Origin: Geobacter sp.
Lineage (GTDB): Bacteria > Desulfobacterota > Desulfuromonadia > Geobacterales > Geobacteraceae
Assembly: GCA_003574885.1 (NCBI GenBank)
Contig: PJFC01000005.1
Location: 1 to 64,000, forward strand
DNA length: 64,000 nucleotides
Direction of reading: 5' to 3'
Part shown: positions 1-11,100 of the stretch, piece by piece
Position numbering within the stretch: position 1 is the first letter of the stretch
How the letters are laid out: each line of letters begins with the position of its first letter
Made by a program: the position numbers and the translations under genes
The notes under the pieces: generated by a model
Seen by the model: the letters and a program-made list of their open reading frames with translations, nothing else
What the model was told of the DNA's origin: nothing
The model's database searches: none

Positions 1-94
1 GTCTGAAGAGCTGGGACCTGTTGTAACGGAAGCGATATAACGCCTTATGTTGATGACCTTGTTTGATTTCTGAATGCTTTTCGGGAGCGTAACC

Positions 95-3000
95 ATGAAA
101 AGACGATTTGCATACACCCTGGGGGCCGTGGCGCTCGTTCTGCTGACGACGACCGCCGCTCTGGCCATAGACGCGCCGCACAATTATAATTGTACGGTCT
201 GCCATGTCGTGCACCGGACCCTGGGGCTCAATAACACCGTAAACATCTGCCTTGCCTGCCATGCGTCTCCTTCGGCTACCACGCACAACTTCAAGCCGCT
301 TGATCAGGCAAATCCCTTCGGGACGGTGTCGCTGGCCGGCTACCCCTCTTCAACGGGCCAGCAGACCTCGCACAACTGGAACGCCCCCGATACGCTCCCT
401 GCCGCCGGATCGACTCCGCCGACGACATTGACAATGAATACCCCGTCTTCCATAACTGGAACAGTGACCTGTGCCCGGTGTCACTCGATCCATGTGGGGT
501 ACGCCGAGTACACCGGGACAAACCCCAAGCGTTCCAAGCCGCTCCTCCGGATGAGGAACGACGAGGACCAGATGTGCATGGACTGCCACTCAAGCCGCAA
601 ACAGACGACGTCCGACAAGGGGACTCACCCCGTTAACTTCCTTTATGGCGACTCCAACCGTGGGCCGACGACCAAACCGAACAACTATTACAGCACCCCG
701 GTACCCAATCCTGCCAATCCGACCGCAGAGATGAAGCTCATCAACGGGAAGGTGCTCTGCTCCACCTGCCATGCTCCCCACTTTGCCGACTCCAATGCCA
801 GTACCTTCGACAACAATTCCAGCGCAGTCATGGGGCGTCTTTCCTCGTCGAAAGGACTCCTGCTGCGAGCCAATCTGAGGGGCAAAACGGTCACCGACAG
901 CAACATCTGCGTCAACTGCCACAAGTCGGCCGACAACCCGGCCAATCCCCTGGCCTCGATGCGTAACCACAACGGGTCGAAAAACCAGAACATCCAGTGT
1001 GCCGACTGCCACGGCGGCCACGTTGATTACGATCCCCTTGGTGACCCGAACGGACTGAAGAACGTCTACCTGATCAATCGCTATATGAACGTCTCCACCC
1101 AGTACGGGGCGGTGAGAAACGCCCGGGTGCTCTACCAGTACACCTCGGCGACCCTGAAAAATTTCAACAAGTCAACGGGAGGCGGGGTCTGCCTCGCCTG
1201 CCACCCGATACCAAATACTGTTGCGGACCATGCCTACGAAAATGCAGGCGACTGTCTCAAGTGCCACAGCCATTCCCAGGGGTTCTCGGCAAACTGTACC
1301 TCCTGCCACGGCTATCCCCCGGTCCAGAACGTCGCCAAGGGACCGAGCGGTTACGCGGTTGACGGACCCAGGGATTATTCGCTTTCCGGTGTATTCAAGA
1401 ACGAGGCCCTGACTCCCCATGGTGCCCATGCCGCCGGTGGCACCGGCTACAATTTTGGCTGCGTTGAATGTCACAAGGGGAACAGCCACAACAATGGCCA
1501 ATTCCAGCAGGTGTTCATCACCAAGACCGGCATCATCGCTGCCGGTGGCGGTGTGTCGAATCCGACCTACAACACGACATCTACCGGCACCTGTACCACG
1601 ACCTATTGCCACAGTAACGGCAATCCGGCGATTGTCGGCATTGCCTATCCCGGCACAGCTCCGAAATGGGATGGCGGGAAGGATGATATCATTGCGCTGG
1701 GCGGTACAGCTCGCTGCGGTTCCTGTCATGCGGCGGTCCCCGCCACCAATGCCCATACGAAACATGCCGCCGGTGGTGCGGGCAACAGATCCTACGGCTG
1801 CGCCCAGTGCCATGCCGCTACGGTGAGCAGCAATACGACCCTGCTGGATACCGCACGCCAGTCGGGCGGCACCCACGTCAACGTCGTCAAGGATGTTTTG
1901 TTCTCCGGGTCCGTCGGGAGCAGAACCTTGAGCGGTTCAAGCTGTTCCGCCATCTACTGCCACAGTAACGGCGGTGCCGCGAGCACGACCGGCGTGGCGG
2001 CTGTCTACGCCAACCCTGTCTGGACCTCGCCTGCAACCGGCCAATGTGAAAGCTGTCATGCTACTAATGCACTCGCCACCAATGGTCATGCCGCCCACCT
2101 CACGGCAGTCTACGGCCCGAACTTCAACAGCGCCGGCCAGCCAGCCAACTGCCAGAACTGCCACACCACCTATGCGGGTCTGAATTCCGCTCCCCACGTG
2201 AGCGGTGCAATTGATTATGCCGCCACCGCCTGTACCCCCTGCCATCCGACGGCAGGGACCTATGCCTGGAACACCGGCCGCGTCACCTGCCAGAGCTGCC
2301 ACTCTGGCGCGACCCTGTCAGTCATCGGCGGAGCGGCCGCTCCGTACAAGGACGAGGCACTCTTCACCTCCGGCGGGCATGGCCAGTACCCGGCGAGCAA
2401 CACGTGCCAGAACTGCCATGATGCCAACAAGGCACATATTTCATCGGTGGCGCTGGCCGATCCCAAGCGCCTCCTCGCGGCAAACGACAACAACCTCTGT
2501 ACGACCTGCCACAATGCGAACGCACCTGCGGAGAAGCAGGTGCCGACCCATGTCATTGCCAAGAATGTATCTGAAGAGTCGAATCCGACCATGGACTGCA
2601 AGCTCTGTCACGATGTCCACGGCACCACCTTCAGCAAGATGGTTCGGTCGAAGATCAAGTTTGGTGCGCTCTCCTCGACGACCATCAATTATGACGGTAG
2701 CAATTTCGTCCAGCTGACTCCTCCCTACAAAGGTCTTTGCCAGGTCTGTCATACCTTGACGACCCACTACCGGAACGGTGTCGACGAGACGAACCATCCG
2801 ACGACCAACTGTCTTGGCTGCCACGCCCACAAGGACACCTACGCATTCAAGCCGAAGGCGTGCGACCAGTGCCATGGCTATCCGCCGGTTCCGAACACGG
2901 AACTTGCCGGCATGCGCATCCAGGGTAATTACACCAGCGCCAAAGCAGAGGATTACAACTACGGCGGCGGCGTCCACGCCCGTGCCGGCCATATCAAGAA

Positions 3001-3283
3001 GACCGCCAGACCGTCCGAAGGATGGGCCAACTGCACGGTTTGCCACGGTAACGGCTCCATGGCACCCACCACCCACGTCATAAATGTGCCGGCTCCCTAC
3101 ACTCCGATCCAGCGGGATGTCACCGTCGACGTGGACGATGCCTACAAGTTCAACAACGGAACGCCTCTCGGCCGCGCCCAGTACAGCGGACCACTGAATG
3201 GCACGGGCACGACGGGTAATACGGCGGGCAGCTGCTCCAACGTGAGCTGTCACTTCAAGCCCACGCCGAATTGGGCTCCGTAG
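95..3283 (+). CDS. Secreted multiheme c-type cytochrome (about 27 hemes)
   Basis: A 1,062-residue exported protein, probably part of the periplasmic-to-extracellular electron path used for metal or electrode reduction. I chose the ATG at 95 because it has GGAG seven bases upstream and gives a clean Sec signal peptide (MKRRF, a hydrophobic core, then ALA before IDAPH). An in-frame ATG at 74 lacks both. By eye I count 24 CXXCH motifs plus three CX4CH motifs (CTTTYCH, CSAIYCH, CSNVSCH). Many His residues between motifs could be distal heme ligands. The middle (residues about 440-720) is built of repeats pairing CX4CH with a following CXXCH. No lipobox is visible. It is the first of three co-directional cytochrome genes. 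The cytochrome call is secure; the electron-transfer partner is unknown. Confidence 0.93.
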   Translation: MKRRFAYTLGAVALVLLTTTAALAIDAPHNYNCTVCHVVHRTLGLNNTVNICLACHASPSATTHNFKPLDQANPFGTVSLAGYPSSTGQQTSHNWNAPDTLPAAGSTPPTTLTMNTPSSITGTVTCARCHSIHVGYAEYTGTNPKRSKPLLRMRNDEDQMCMDCHSSRKQTTSDKGTHPVNFLYGDSNRGPTTKPNNYYSTPVPNPANPTAEMKLINGKVLCSTCHAPHFADSNASTFDNNSSAVMGRLSSSKGLLLRANLRGKTVTDSNICVNCHKSADNPANPLASMRNHNGSKNQNIQCADCHGGHVDYDPLGDPNGLKNVYLINRYMNVSTQYGAVRNARVLYQYTSATLKNFNKSTGGGVCLACHPIPNTVADHAYENAGDCLKCHSHSQGFSANCTSCHGYPPVQNVAKGPSGYAVDGPRDYSLSGVFKNEALTPHGAHAAGGTGYNFGCVECHKGNSHNNGQFQQVFITKTGIIAAGGGVSNPTYNTTSTGTCTTTYCHSNGNPAIVGIAYPGTAPKWDGGKDDIIALGGTARCGSCHAAVPATNAHTKHAAGGAGNRSYGCAQCHAATVSSNTTLLDTARQSGGTHVNVVKDVLFSGSVGSRTLSGSSCSAIYCHSNGGAASTTGVAAVYANPVWTSPATGQCESCHATNALATNGHAAHLTAVYGPNFNSAGQPANCQNCHTTYAGLNSAPHVSGAIDYAATACTPCHPTAGTYAWNTGRVTCQSCHSGATLSVIGGAAAPYKDEALFTSGGHGQYPASNTCQNCHDANKAHISSVALADPKRLLAANDNNLCTTCHNANAPAEKQVPTHVIAKNVSEESNPTMDCKLCHDVHGTTFSKMVRSKIKFGALSSTTINYDGSNFVQLTPPYKGLCQVCHTLTTHYRNGVDETNHPTTNCLGCHAHKDTYAFKPKACDQCHGYPPVPNTELAGMRIQGNYTSAKAEDYNYGGGVHARAGHIKKTARPSEGWANCTVCHGNGSMAPTTHVINVPAPYTPIQRDVTVDVDDAYKFNNGTPLGRAQYSGPLNGTGTTGNTAGSCSNVSCHFKPTPNWAP

Positions 3284-3300
3284 TCTGCTGACGTCTGAAT

Positions 3301-3323
3301 CGGGGGTGGCACTGCCACCCCCG
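3301..3323 (+). other. Intercistronic perfect hairpin
   Basis: A 10-bp perfect inverted repeat (CGGGGGTGGC, loop ACT) sits 17 bases after the first cytochrome gene. It has no following T-run on the + strand, so it may be an mRNA-stabilising or Rho-linked element and not a classical terminator. Confidence 0.5.
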
Positions 3324-3370
3324 CCTGAAAAAATAGAGAGTTAGGTTTGCTTATTTATAAGGAGTTGGCA

Positions 3371-6300
3371 ATGAAAAGACATCGTGTAGCTGGGAACAGT
3401 CTGATACCCGTGATTACTGTCTTGTTCTCGCTAATAGCGTTATGTTTTCAGACTGGCGCAGCGTATGCTGCACCGATAACGGACTGTGCCGGATGTCACG
3501 TCATGCCGCCGCTGGACGATACCTCGCGCAATATCACGACCGGCGGATTTCAGGGGAACCACCAGACCCACCAGCCTGCGGGTGCCGTGGCTGCTAACTG
3601 CGCAGTCTGCCACGGTGGCGGGGTGAGCGGCTACGTCAACGCCCACCGTGACCGCTTTATACGCCTTTCCTCCAGCATCAACGGTTCACCGGCTACCGGT
3701 ACCTACACAAGGGGAACGTCATTTGCCCAGTCCGCCACGCCGGCGTTGGGTACCTGCTCCAATGTCAACTGCCACTTCGAGAAAGTGACCCCCACCTGGG
3801 GAAGCGCCAGTTTCGCCTATACCGACAATGCCACCAATGATTGCGGCAAATGCCACCTTGCTGCCCCCGCTGACGGTAACCATCCCTACGGCACCCAGAA
3901 GCACGGTGTTTACTACGGAACGGACACCGGTTCCTGCGTAAAATGCCACTCTGACCATACCGCCGAGGCGAACAAATTTGCCCATGCCACCAGCGCCGGG
4001 AACCGGGGGCTGCAGGTACTCTTCACCGCTGCACCTAACGGCAGTGGAACTTACAGCGGCGACGTCAGTTATCCGAACTACCTGCCGAGCAAGAACCCCG
4101 CACGCAACGGCACCTGTACCAACCTGTACTGCCACAGCCCGGGAAACAAGGCCACAGGTCCCTATACTCCGCCACAACAGACTGCCACATGGGGGGCAAC
4201 CCTTCGTGCAGACTGCTCCGGATGTCACAAGGGAAGCGATGCAAGCTTCAATTATATGTCGTCCGGCAGTCATGCCGAACACGTTCATGCCTACAACAGA
4301 ATTGATTGCGTTAAATGTCACGAAGCCACTGTTAATTTTGGTATGACAATCAAGGATGTGTCCAAGCATGTAAGCAAAACAGTTGAAGTTGCGTTTAATA
4401 ACACGAGCACTGCAGTTAACGGAAAATACAATAATGCTTTTGCTCCTGTATCCAAAAACCCGGGAACCGCATATGGCCAGTGCGACAATGTCTATTGCCA
4501 TTCTAACGGTCAGAACAATGGCGGTACAGGGATAACCTACAGACAACCGACTTGGGGTAACGCATCAACCGGGGCTTGCGGAACATGTCATGACGTCCTT
4601 GGGGAATTTGGCCATGGGACGGTTCAAATTGCATCAGGAAGCCACACCAAGCACTTGGGATACGATTATACGACCAACGGCTACAATGGGACGAAATGCA
4701 CTCTCTGCCATAATGTTGGAGCTCTGCCGTTTGCCGGCGCCGGCTGTACCAATTCGTGCCACAACGCTACTAGCTCAAAACACGCCAACAACCAGATAGA
4801 TGTTCTCTTCCCCTCTAATTTTGTTGGTGCTTCGGCCTCTTACAACGGAACAACCAAGCCGGGTGACGGATACAGTTCTTGTGTCTCCATTTACTGCCAC
4901 AGCGACGGTCAGGGAACTCCCTCCTATGCTCCGGCGGTCACCTGGGGGACCGGATCCCTCAACTGTACCTCCTGTCACGGCAGTGCAACGGCCAATGGTC
5001 CGAGCGGCACTGCGCTGTCCGGCAAACATGCCGCCCATACGAATAATGCCGCTGTCCTGGGTACCAACAACAGCTTTGGCTGCGTCGATTGCCATCAGAA
5101 AACGGTAGCCGACAACACCACTCTCAATGCCACCACCGGCTACGTCGCCCACGTCAACAAATTCGTGGATTACACCGGCCTTCGGGCTGGCGGGCCGACC
5201 CGTTATAACAGCAGCACGAAGCAGTGCTCCAACTTCTACTGTCACTCCAACGGCAACGTCACGAGCCTTGTGTATGTCAATCCGGCTGTGTGGAGCTCCA
5301 CTACAACCTATGGCTGCAACGGCTGCCACGGCACAAGCAATACGACAACCGGTGCACCCGATTACGTGAGCGGTGGTGCCGGCTCCACTACTCCCAACAG
5401 CCACGACAAGCACGTCGCTGGTGCTGGTGTTACTGACACCACCGGATGTGCCACCTGCCACTACCGCACCGTTGACGCGGCAGTTGCCGGTAAGCTGCGT
5501 AACTACTCAACCCTCCATTTGAATAACAAAGAAGATGTTGCCTTTAAGGTAATCGCGGGCAAAACAGGCATCTATAATGCGGACACCACCTGTTCCGCTA
5601 CCTACTGCCATGGCATTGCCGCTTCTCCAAAGTGGGGACTCACCGTTGGCGTACCGTTGGCGTGCAATACCTGCCACAGTGCCAATGCAGCAGCTTCAGG
5701 TGCTGGTATCAACAACTGGTCTGCAACCACAGCCCATCGTCAGCACTGGGAAGATGCGACAGCCCTTCCCACGAGCTACACCATGACACCGGGGAACAGC
5801 GGTACCTCCACCACGTACCGGTTTGCCTGTTCTTCCTGCCACCGTCCCGGTTCTTCCTATGCCGTTCACGCAACGGGACCCGCAGATCCCAAGGGCGCCG
5901 GTCAGGTGTTCTTCGGTTTTACTTCCGCGACACGGAAGGGGAGCTACACCTACGTTACCACCCAGGGGACGACCGATAACGGCTTTAACTGGACCAACGG
6001 TACCTGCGTCTCCACCTATTGCCACAGTAACGGTAACGGTGGTAATCCGGTTAATCCGACATTCAACTGGGCGTCACCGAACGGCACTCTCAACTGCGGG
6101 GGCTGCCATAACAAGTCGGGCGACGCCACCTGGTCGGGGACCGCCTCTCATCTCAAGCATGTCACCGCTTACTCCGGCAGCAATACCATATCGTGTAATT
6201 CCTGCCACAGCCTGACGGCGGCGAGCAACACCGCACTGGTAGACAAGACGAAACACGTCAACAAGGTCAAGGATGTTGCATTCTCAGCGTGGGCCGGTGG

Positions 6301-8065
6301 TACCTGGTCAGGCTCTACGTGTTCCAACACGTACTGCCACAGTAATGGCACAAGTGCCGCCTCGCCGACCCATGCAGCCATCTCCTGGTCCGCGCCGCCG
6401 GTTGTCACCTGCGACAGCTGCCATGGCGGCACCGCAGCTAATCCGCCGGCATCTGCCCCGCATATCAAGCACGTGGGTACTGCAGCCGGTTATAAATTTG
6501 CCTGCGTCAAGTGCCATGCGCGGACGGTTAAGTCCACTGTGGACTCCACGACCTTTGCCACTATTTCCAGCGTACACATGCACCTGAACAAGGTGAAGGA
6601 TGTTGCGTTCGACAGCACCGTTAGTGGCAGCTGGGATGGCACCACCTGCACGAGCACTTACTGCCACAGCAAGGGTACCGGCGGCACGGGCCAGACTGGC
6701 GACACTCGTCCGGTAACCGCCGGCACCAACCCGACCTGGTCGGGAACGCTTAACTGTGGTTCCTGCCACGGCGGCGGTAATGCCAACGGCCAACCGGAGT
6801 ACGCCAACGGTTCGCTGAAGACCAACAGCCATGCTAAGCATCCGACGGATTGCTCCCGTTGTCACTATGCCACCACGACCAACGGGACCACGATAACCAC
6901 CGCGGCTAACCATGTTAACGGTCAGTACAACATACAGCCGAATCTGACTACCTCTATCGCCAGTTATACCTACGCTTCCACCGGCGGAACCTGTGCGGGG
7001 ATCGGCGTATCCGGTCTCACCGGCAGATGCCACTTTGCCGGCAACGCTAAGTGGGGTGATAACCTCACCTGCGCGGCCTGTCATGACGTCAATACTCTCT
7101 CCGGTGCCCACAAACGGCACATGGGTGGGCTCAACTTGGCGACTATACCCTTCTATGCCTACACCGCCAACCAGTCAGCGGGGTCCGACACCGACGGTGT
7201 AAGCTGGAAGGCCTACGCCTTCGGGTGCGGCAACTGTCACCCGATCGACAGGGGAGTGTATCACGCTGATGACACCGTCGAAGTGCAACTCGACGTCAGG
7301 ACCGGCGTTAGCAAACTCCGGAGCCTGAACGTCAATCCTTCTACTGACAAAGCACCTGGTACGGGTACGCTCAAGTGCTTGAACGTATACTGCCACAGTG
7401 ATGGCAAGGGGACCTTTGTGACGACGCCGGCCTGGAACACGACGATGACAGCCGCTACACGCTGCAGCATGTGTCACGCGAACTCGCCGACCAACGATTC
7501 CCATGCGGCCCATACGAACTACGCTTCCATCCATCAGGCTGACATCTATGCCGGTCCCGGCTACTCCGGCAAGATTGGGACAACCGCGACGACCACCGTG
7601 GCCTCCAGTCACGGCGATCCGGCCCAGTCGACTACCATCGGCTGTAATATCTGTCACGGTCTGACGGTCAATGTCGCACGGAACAAGTACAACGGCAGCT
7701 GTTCCGCCGTTGCCTGCCACGGCAATGTGACCGGCAACAATACGGACGCCCTGGGCGCCGCCCGGATCACTGGTCTCGACAAGCACGTGAACGGTGCGAA
7801 GGACATCTCCTTCGCCCCGGTCAACGTGATATCCAAGGCTCAGCTCCGGCCGACCAGCTACGACTCCACGATCTGGACGAGAACTGCCTTCAAAGGCGGC
7901 CCGAATGCTTCCGGCTCTTTCGACACTGCCAAGACCGCGCTCAGCAACACCATGTTCAGTGGCGGCAACTGCTCCAACATCTCCTGCCACAACGGCAAGG
8001 TGGTCAACTGGGCCAACGATTACGGCAAGGCCGTCAGCTGCACCATCTGCCACGATAGCCTGTAG
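3371..8065 (+). CDS. Giant secreted multiheme cytochrome (about 39 heme-type motifs)
   Basis: A 1,564-residue exported cytochrome. The ATG at 3371 follows AAGGAG at ideal spacing and starts a signal peptide ending near AYA-APITD. Manual count: 25 CXXCH, 12 CX4CH (such as CSNVNCH, CTNLYCH, CDNVYCH, CSAVACH, CSNISCH), one CX3CH (CTNSCH, 4745-4762) and one CX11CH (6992-7033). The protein is a chain of roughly 100-residue repeats. Each has a Thr/Gly-rich segment, a CX4CH followed by SNG or similar, a Trp, a CXXCH, then an H-x-x-H and another CXXCH. The motif density predicts a long heme wire. It is very rich in Thr, Asn, Gly and Ser, typical of extracellular cytochromes and a possible target for O-glycosylation by the cluster downstream. 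The function call is secure; which unusual motifs carry heme is unknown. Confidence 0.93.
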   Translation: MKRHRVAGNSLIPVITVLFSLIALCFQTGAAYAAPITDCAGCHVMPPLDDTSRNITTGGFQGNHQTHQPAGAVAANCAVCHGGGVSGYVNAHRDRFIRLSSSINGSPATGTYTRGTSFAQSATPALGTCSNVNCHFEKVTPTWGSASFAYTDNATNDCGKCHLAAPADGNHPYGTQKHGVYYGTDTGSCVKCHSDHTAEANKFAHATSAGNRGLQVLFTAAPNGSGTYSGDVSYPNYLPSKNPARNGTCTNLYCHSPGNKATGPYTPPQQTATWGATLRADCSGCHKGSDASFNYMSSGSHAEHVHAYNRIDCVKCHEATVNFGMTIKDVSKHVSKTVEVAFNNTSTAVNGKYNNAFAPVSKNPGTAYGQCDNVYCHSNGQNNGGTGITYRQPTWGNASTGACGTCHDVLGEFGHGTVQIASGSHTKHLGYDYTTNGYNGTKCTLCHNVGALPFAGAGCTNSCHNATSSKHANNQIDVLFPSNFVGASASYNGTTKPGDGYSSCVSIYCHSDGQGTPSYAPAVTWGTGSLNCTSCHGSATANGPSGTALSGKHAAHTNNAAVLGTNNSFGCVDCHQKTVADNTTLNATTGYVAHVNKFVDYTGLRAGGPTRYNSSTKQCSNFYCHSNGNVTSLVYVNPAVWSSTTTYGCNGCHGTSNTTTGAPDYVSGGAGSTTPNSHDKHVAGAGVTDTTGCATCHYRTVDAAVAGKLRNYSTLHLNNKEDVAFKVIAGKTGIYNADTTCSATYCHGIAASPKWGLTVGVPLACNTCHSANAAASGAGINNWSATTAHRQHWEDATALPTSYTMTPGNSGTSTTYRFACSSCHRPGSSYAVHATGPADPKGAGQVFFGFTSATRKGSYTYVTTQGTTDNGFNWTNGTCVSTYCHSNGNGGNPVNPTFNWASPNGTLNCGGCHNKSGDATWSGTASHLKHVTAYSGSNTISCNSCHSLTAASNTALVDKTKHVNKVKDVAFSAWAGGTWSGSTCSNTYCHSNGTSAASPTHAAISWSAPPVVTCDSCHGGTAANPPASAPHIKHVGTAAGYKFACVKCHARTVKSTVDSTTFATISSVHMHLNKVKDVAFDSTVSGSWDGTTCTSTYCHSKGTGGTGQTGDTRPVTAGTNPTWSGTLNCGSCHGGGNANGQPEYANGSLKTNSHAKHPTDCSRCHYATTTNGTTITTAANHVNGQYNIQPNLTTSIASYTYASTGGTCAGIGVSGLTGRCHFAGNAKWGDNLTCAACHDVNTLSGAHKRHMGGLNLATIPFYAYTANQSAGSDTDGVSWKAYAFGCGNCHPIDRGVYHADDTVEVQLDVRTGVSKLRSLNVNPSTDKAPGTGTLKCLNVYCHSDGKGTFVTTPAWNTTMTAATRCSMCHANSPTNDSHAAHTNYASIHQADIYAGPGYSGKIGTTATTTVASSHGDPAQSTTIGCNICHGLTVNVARNKYNGSCSAVACHGNVTGNNTDALGAARITGLDKHVNGAKDISFAPVNVISKAQLRPTSYDSTIWTRTAFKGGPNASGSFDTAKTALSNTMFSGGNCSNISCHNGKVVNWANDYGKAVSCTICHDSL

Positions 8066-8075
8066 TTAACGAAAC

Positions 8076-8112
8076 GCCTGCCGGTCCGTCTCGAAAAGGT
8101 GGACCGGCAGGC
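8076..8112 (+). other. Intercistronic hairpin with 12-bp perfect stem
   Basis: GCCTGCCGGTCC pairs with GGACCGGCAGGC across a 13-base loop, 10 bases after the 39-heme gene and 54 bases before the next cytochrome start. No T-run follows. It probably stabilises the upstream message or sets its 3' end. Confidence 0.5.
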
Positions 8113-8166
8113 ATACTGCATGACAAAGTTCCGCTTTCAACGATAAACATCTGAGGTGAGGTCACC

Positions 8167-11100
8167 ATGGGAAGAGTTATAGCTAAGAAAATCCGGGGAA
8201 TGAATCTGTGGGTCAAGGTCGGGTTGGTGACGACCCTCACCTTGCTTGTGAGCACGTTCATGTACCAGGGGTGGTATAAGCCGAATGTATCTGTTGCTGC
8301 TGTAACTGGTGCAACATTTCCAGGTACTGGCGCCAGCGTGACCGGTACGGGAACACAAGCTTGGACAACACCCGGCAATATAACAGCTGATGATACCGCT
8401 TATGCGACTGCGGGACTGGCCACCAGCGAGACTTCAAATTACGTCCAGGGTACGAATTACGGTTTTAGTATCCCGGCAGGGGCGACCATACTAGGTATTG
8501 AAGTTAGTGTCATGAGGATGAGTTCATCAAATGCTGGCGGAAACAGTATAAATGATACAGTAATCCAACTGATCAAGGGGGGTACGCGAACCGGTGATAA
8601 TAAAGCGGTTGTGACTGATTGGCCTATAACTATGACGGCCGCTAATTATGGTGGTACGGCTGATATGTGGGGTACAACCTGGACTCCTGCGGATATCAAC
8701 GCGTCTAACTTTGGCGTGGCGCTGGCTTGCGTAAATCAGAGTACCGGGGCTACCAGGACTGCGTCAGTCGATTATATCACCGTTACGGTTACCTATTGTG
8801 ACGACCTCACCCCCTCCACTATCAACATTCCTGCCAGCCAGACGGCAAACGGTAATCCCTACGATGCCAGCGGCCTGAAGACTGCTACAGGCAATGTTGG
8901 ATCATTTGAGTACAAGGCATCCAGGATACAGCCGGCCGGCACATTCACATACGACTTCAGCACCGGTGCGGGAACAGATAAGTGGGCATATCAAGAAAAC
9001 AATACACTGACGACTGTGCCTCCTGCAACAAGGACCACTGTGAATACAGCCTTGACAGCTGCCAATTATACGAGCATAGGAACTGACAATTCTACCAATT
9101 ACGTGAATACGGCTACGTTCAGCGATGCAAACGCCATACGGATGGACATAAATATAACCCAAGATCCGACCACAATTGACAGTATGGTCGTCACCTTTAA
9201 TGGCACTGGCGAGAATACACTCACCATAAGGCCATATATTTGGAATTACACTACAAGTGCATGGCAGCAGTTCCCCACAACCATGACCATAAATACGACG
9301 GATACAACCGCCACTTCCACATATAACCCGGCGGGTGACTTTACGGATTTTGTGAGCGGTGGGCAAATAACTATTCTCGTAACAGATACTACTACGGCTA
9401 ACCTTAACTGGAATGTGGATTACCTCAAGGTTGATGTGAATGTAGCACAATCAGAAATCGTTTGTACAAACTGGACCTCCAGCGCGTCAATCCCTGCAAC
9501 AACTGCCGGCGGTTCTCTCTGCGGCGATTACACTAATGGTGGTACGTATGTTCTCGACGTTCGCGGAACTGATCCGGACTGCGGTACCGTTGTTACAACC
9601 ACGCCGGCCAATTTCACCTGGAATTCCACCACGGCGCCTACCCTCACTTCACCCACCGCTACATCTATAGCCGACACTACCGCTACGCTCGGAGCTAACG
9701 TTACCTCAGACGGCGGCGCAGCAATCACAGCGCGTGGTACGGTCTGGGACACCGCTGCGGCACCTACGGTTAACCAGTTAGCCACGAGCGGAACCACCGG
9801 TGTCTTTACCCAAGCCCGGACAGGACTGCCTGCAGGAACAAAGGTATACTATCGTGGCTACGCAACCAACAGCGCGGGAACCAGCTATTCTCCCGACGGT
9901 AGCTTCTACACCGAACCGTCCACCCAGGCGTCCGGCCTTACGTTCACCGGCGTAGGCCCGACCGGCATGACCGTGAACTGGACCCGTGGCAGCGGCGATG
10001 GTGTCATCGTTCTGATGAAGGCCAGTTCGGCGGTAAACTCCAACCCTGTTGACGGAACCTATACGGGATACACTGCCAACACGGCCTTTGGCAGCGGCAC
10101 GCAACTCGGCACGGGCAATTATGTCGTCTATAAAGGCACAGGGACAAGCGTTGCCGTTACCGGCCTCTCTGCGGGCACCACCTATTATGTTGCCGTTTAT
10201 GAATATGCCGGCACAGTGAATACGGCCGGTGTCGACCAGGGGACCAACTATCTGCTTTCCCCTGTCACTGGCAGCCAGGTAGCCGTTGTACCGCCGCCAC
10301 CGACTGTCACCACGCCGATCACCCCCAACAGTGGCATGCAGGGCACCACCAACCTGAATGTATCGATCACGGGAACTAACTTCGTGAGCGGTTGCACCGC
10401 CAATTTCGGCGGCGGTGGTATAACCGTAAACTCGACCACCTGGAATTCGGCCACGTCGGTGACCGCAAACATCGACATCGCGGTAGGAGCGACTCTAGGA
10501 GCCCGTAACATCACCGTCACCAACCCGGACGCTCAGGCAGGCACCGGCACGGGGCTCTTTACCGTCAACGCCGGGACCTGTACAGCAAATGCCCCGACCG
10601 TGACCCTGAGCGCCGATGCGAGCGTGACAAAGGGGCAGCAGACGGCTTATGCCTTGTCTGTCACCAACAACGACAATGCCTTCTGCGGCAGCACCACCTT
10701 TACCATTGCCATTGGCTCTGAGACAGGTAACACGGCTAGCTTTGTCCTCCCCTCCGTGCTGGGGAGCACTTCCACCGGTGCGCTGGCTGCGGGAGCGACC
10801 TACAATACCACCCTGACGGTCAAGTCCCAGGCTGCTGCGACTGTTGGTCACACCTTGACCTCGCAGGTCAATGTGAGCGCCGCGGGTCATACCACCCAGT
10901 CCGACAGCGCCATAACCACCGTCGTTTCCTCCTGGACGCAGAATGCGCTGCTCCACAACAGCACCAACGCAACCAATCCCTCCAAGGGTACTCCCTACTG
11001 GAACGCCAACGGTGGCTGGGGACTCCCCGGCACCAAATACGGCGCCTTCGACTGCACCACCTGCCACATCCCGGGTTCCACTAACATCTCACGGATCAAG

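Noticed and set aside
1-94. Cyclic-di-GMP (GEMM) riboswitch before the cytochrome genes
   Set aside because: I looked upstream of 95, 3371, 8167 and 42617 for the GEMM core and found no convincing match. Geobacter cytochromes often have one, but not visibly here.
2441-3253. Long minus-strand open frame (270 codons) inside the first cytochrome, and similar ones near 6308-7120, 12118-13176 and 33755-34546
   Set aside because: They are shadows of GC-rich, repeat-rich coding DNA. They mirror the periodicity of the + strand genes and lack ribosome sites and family features.
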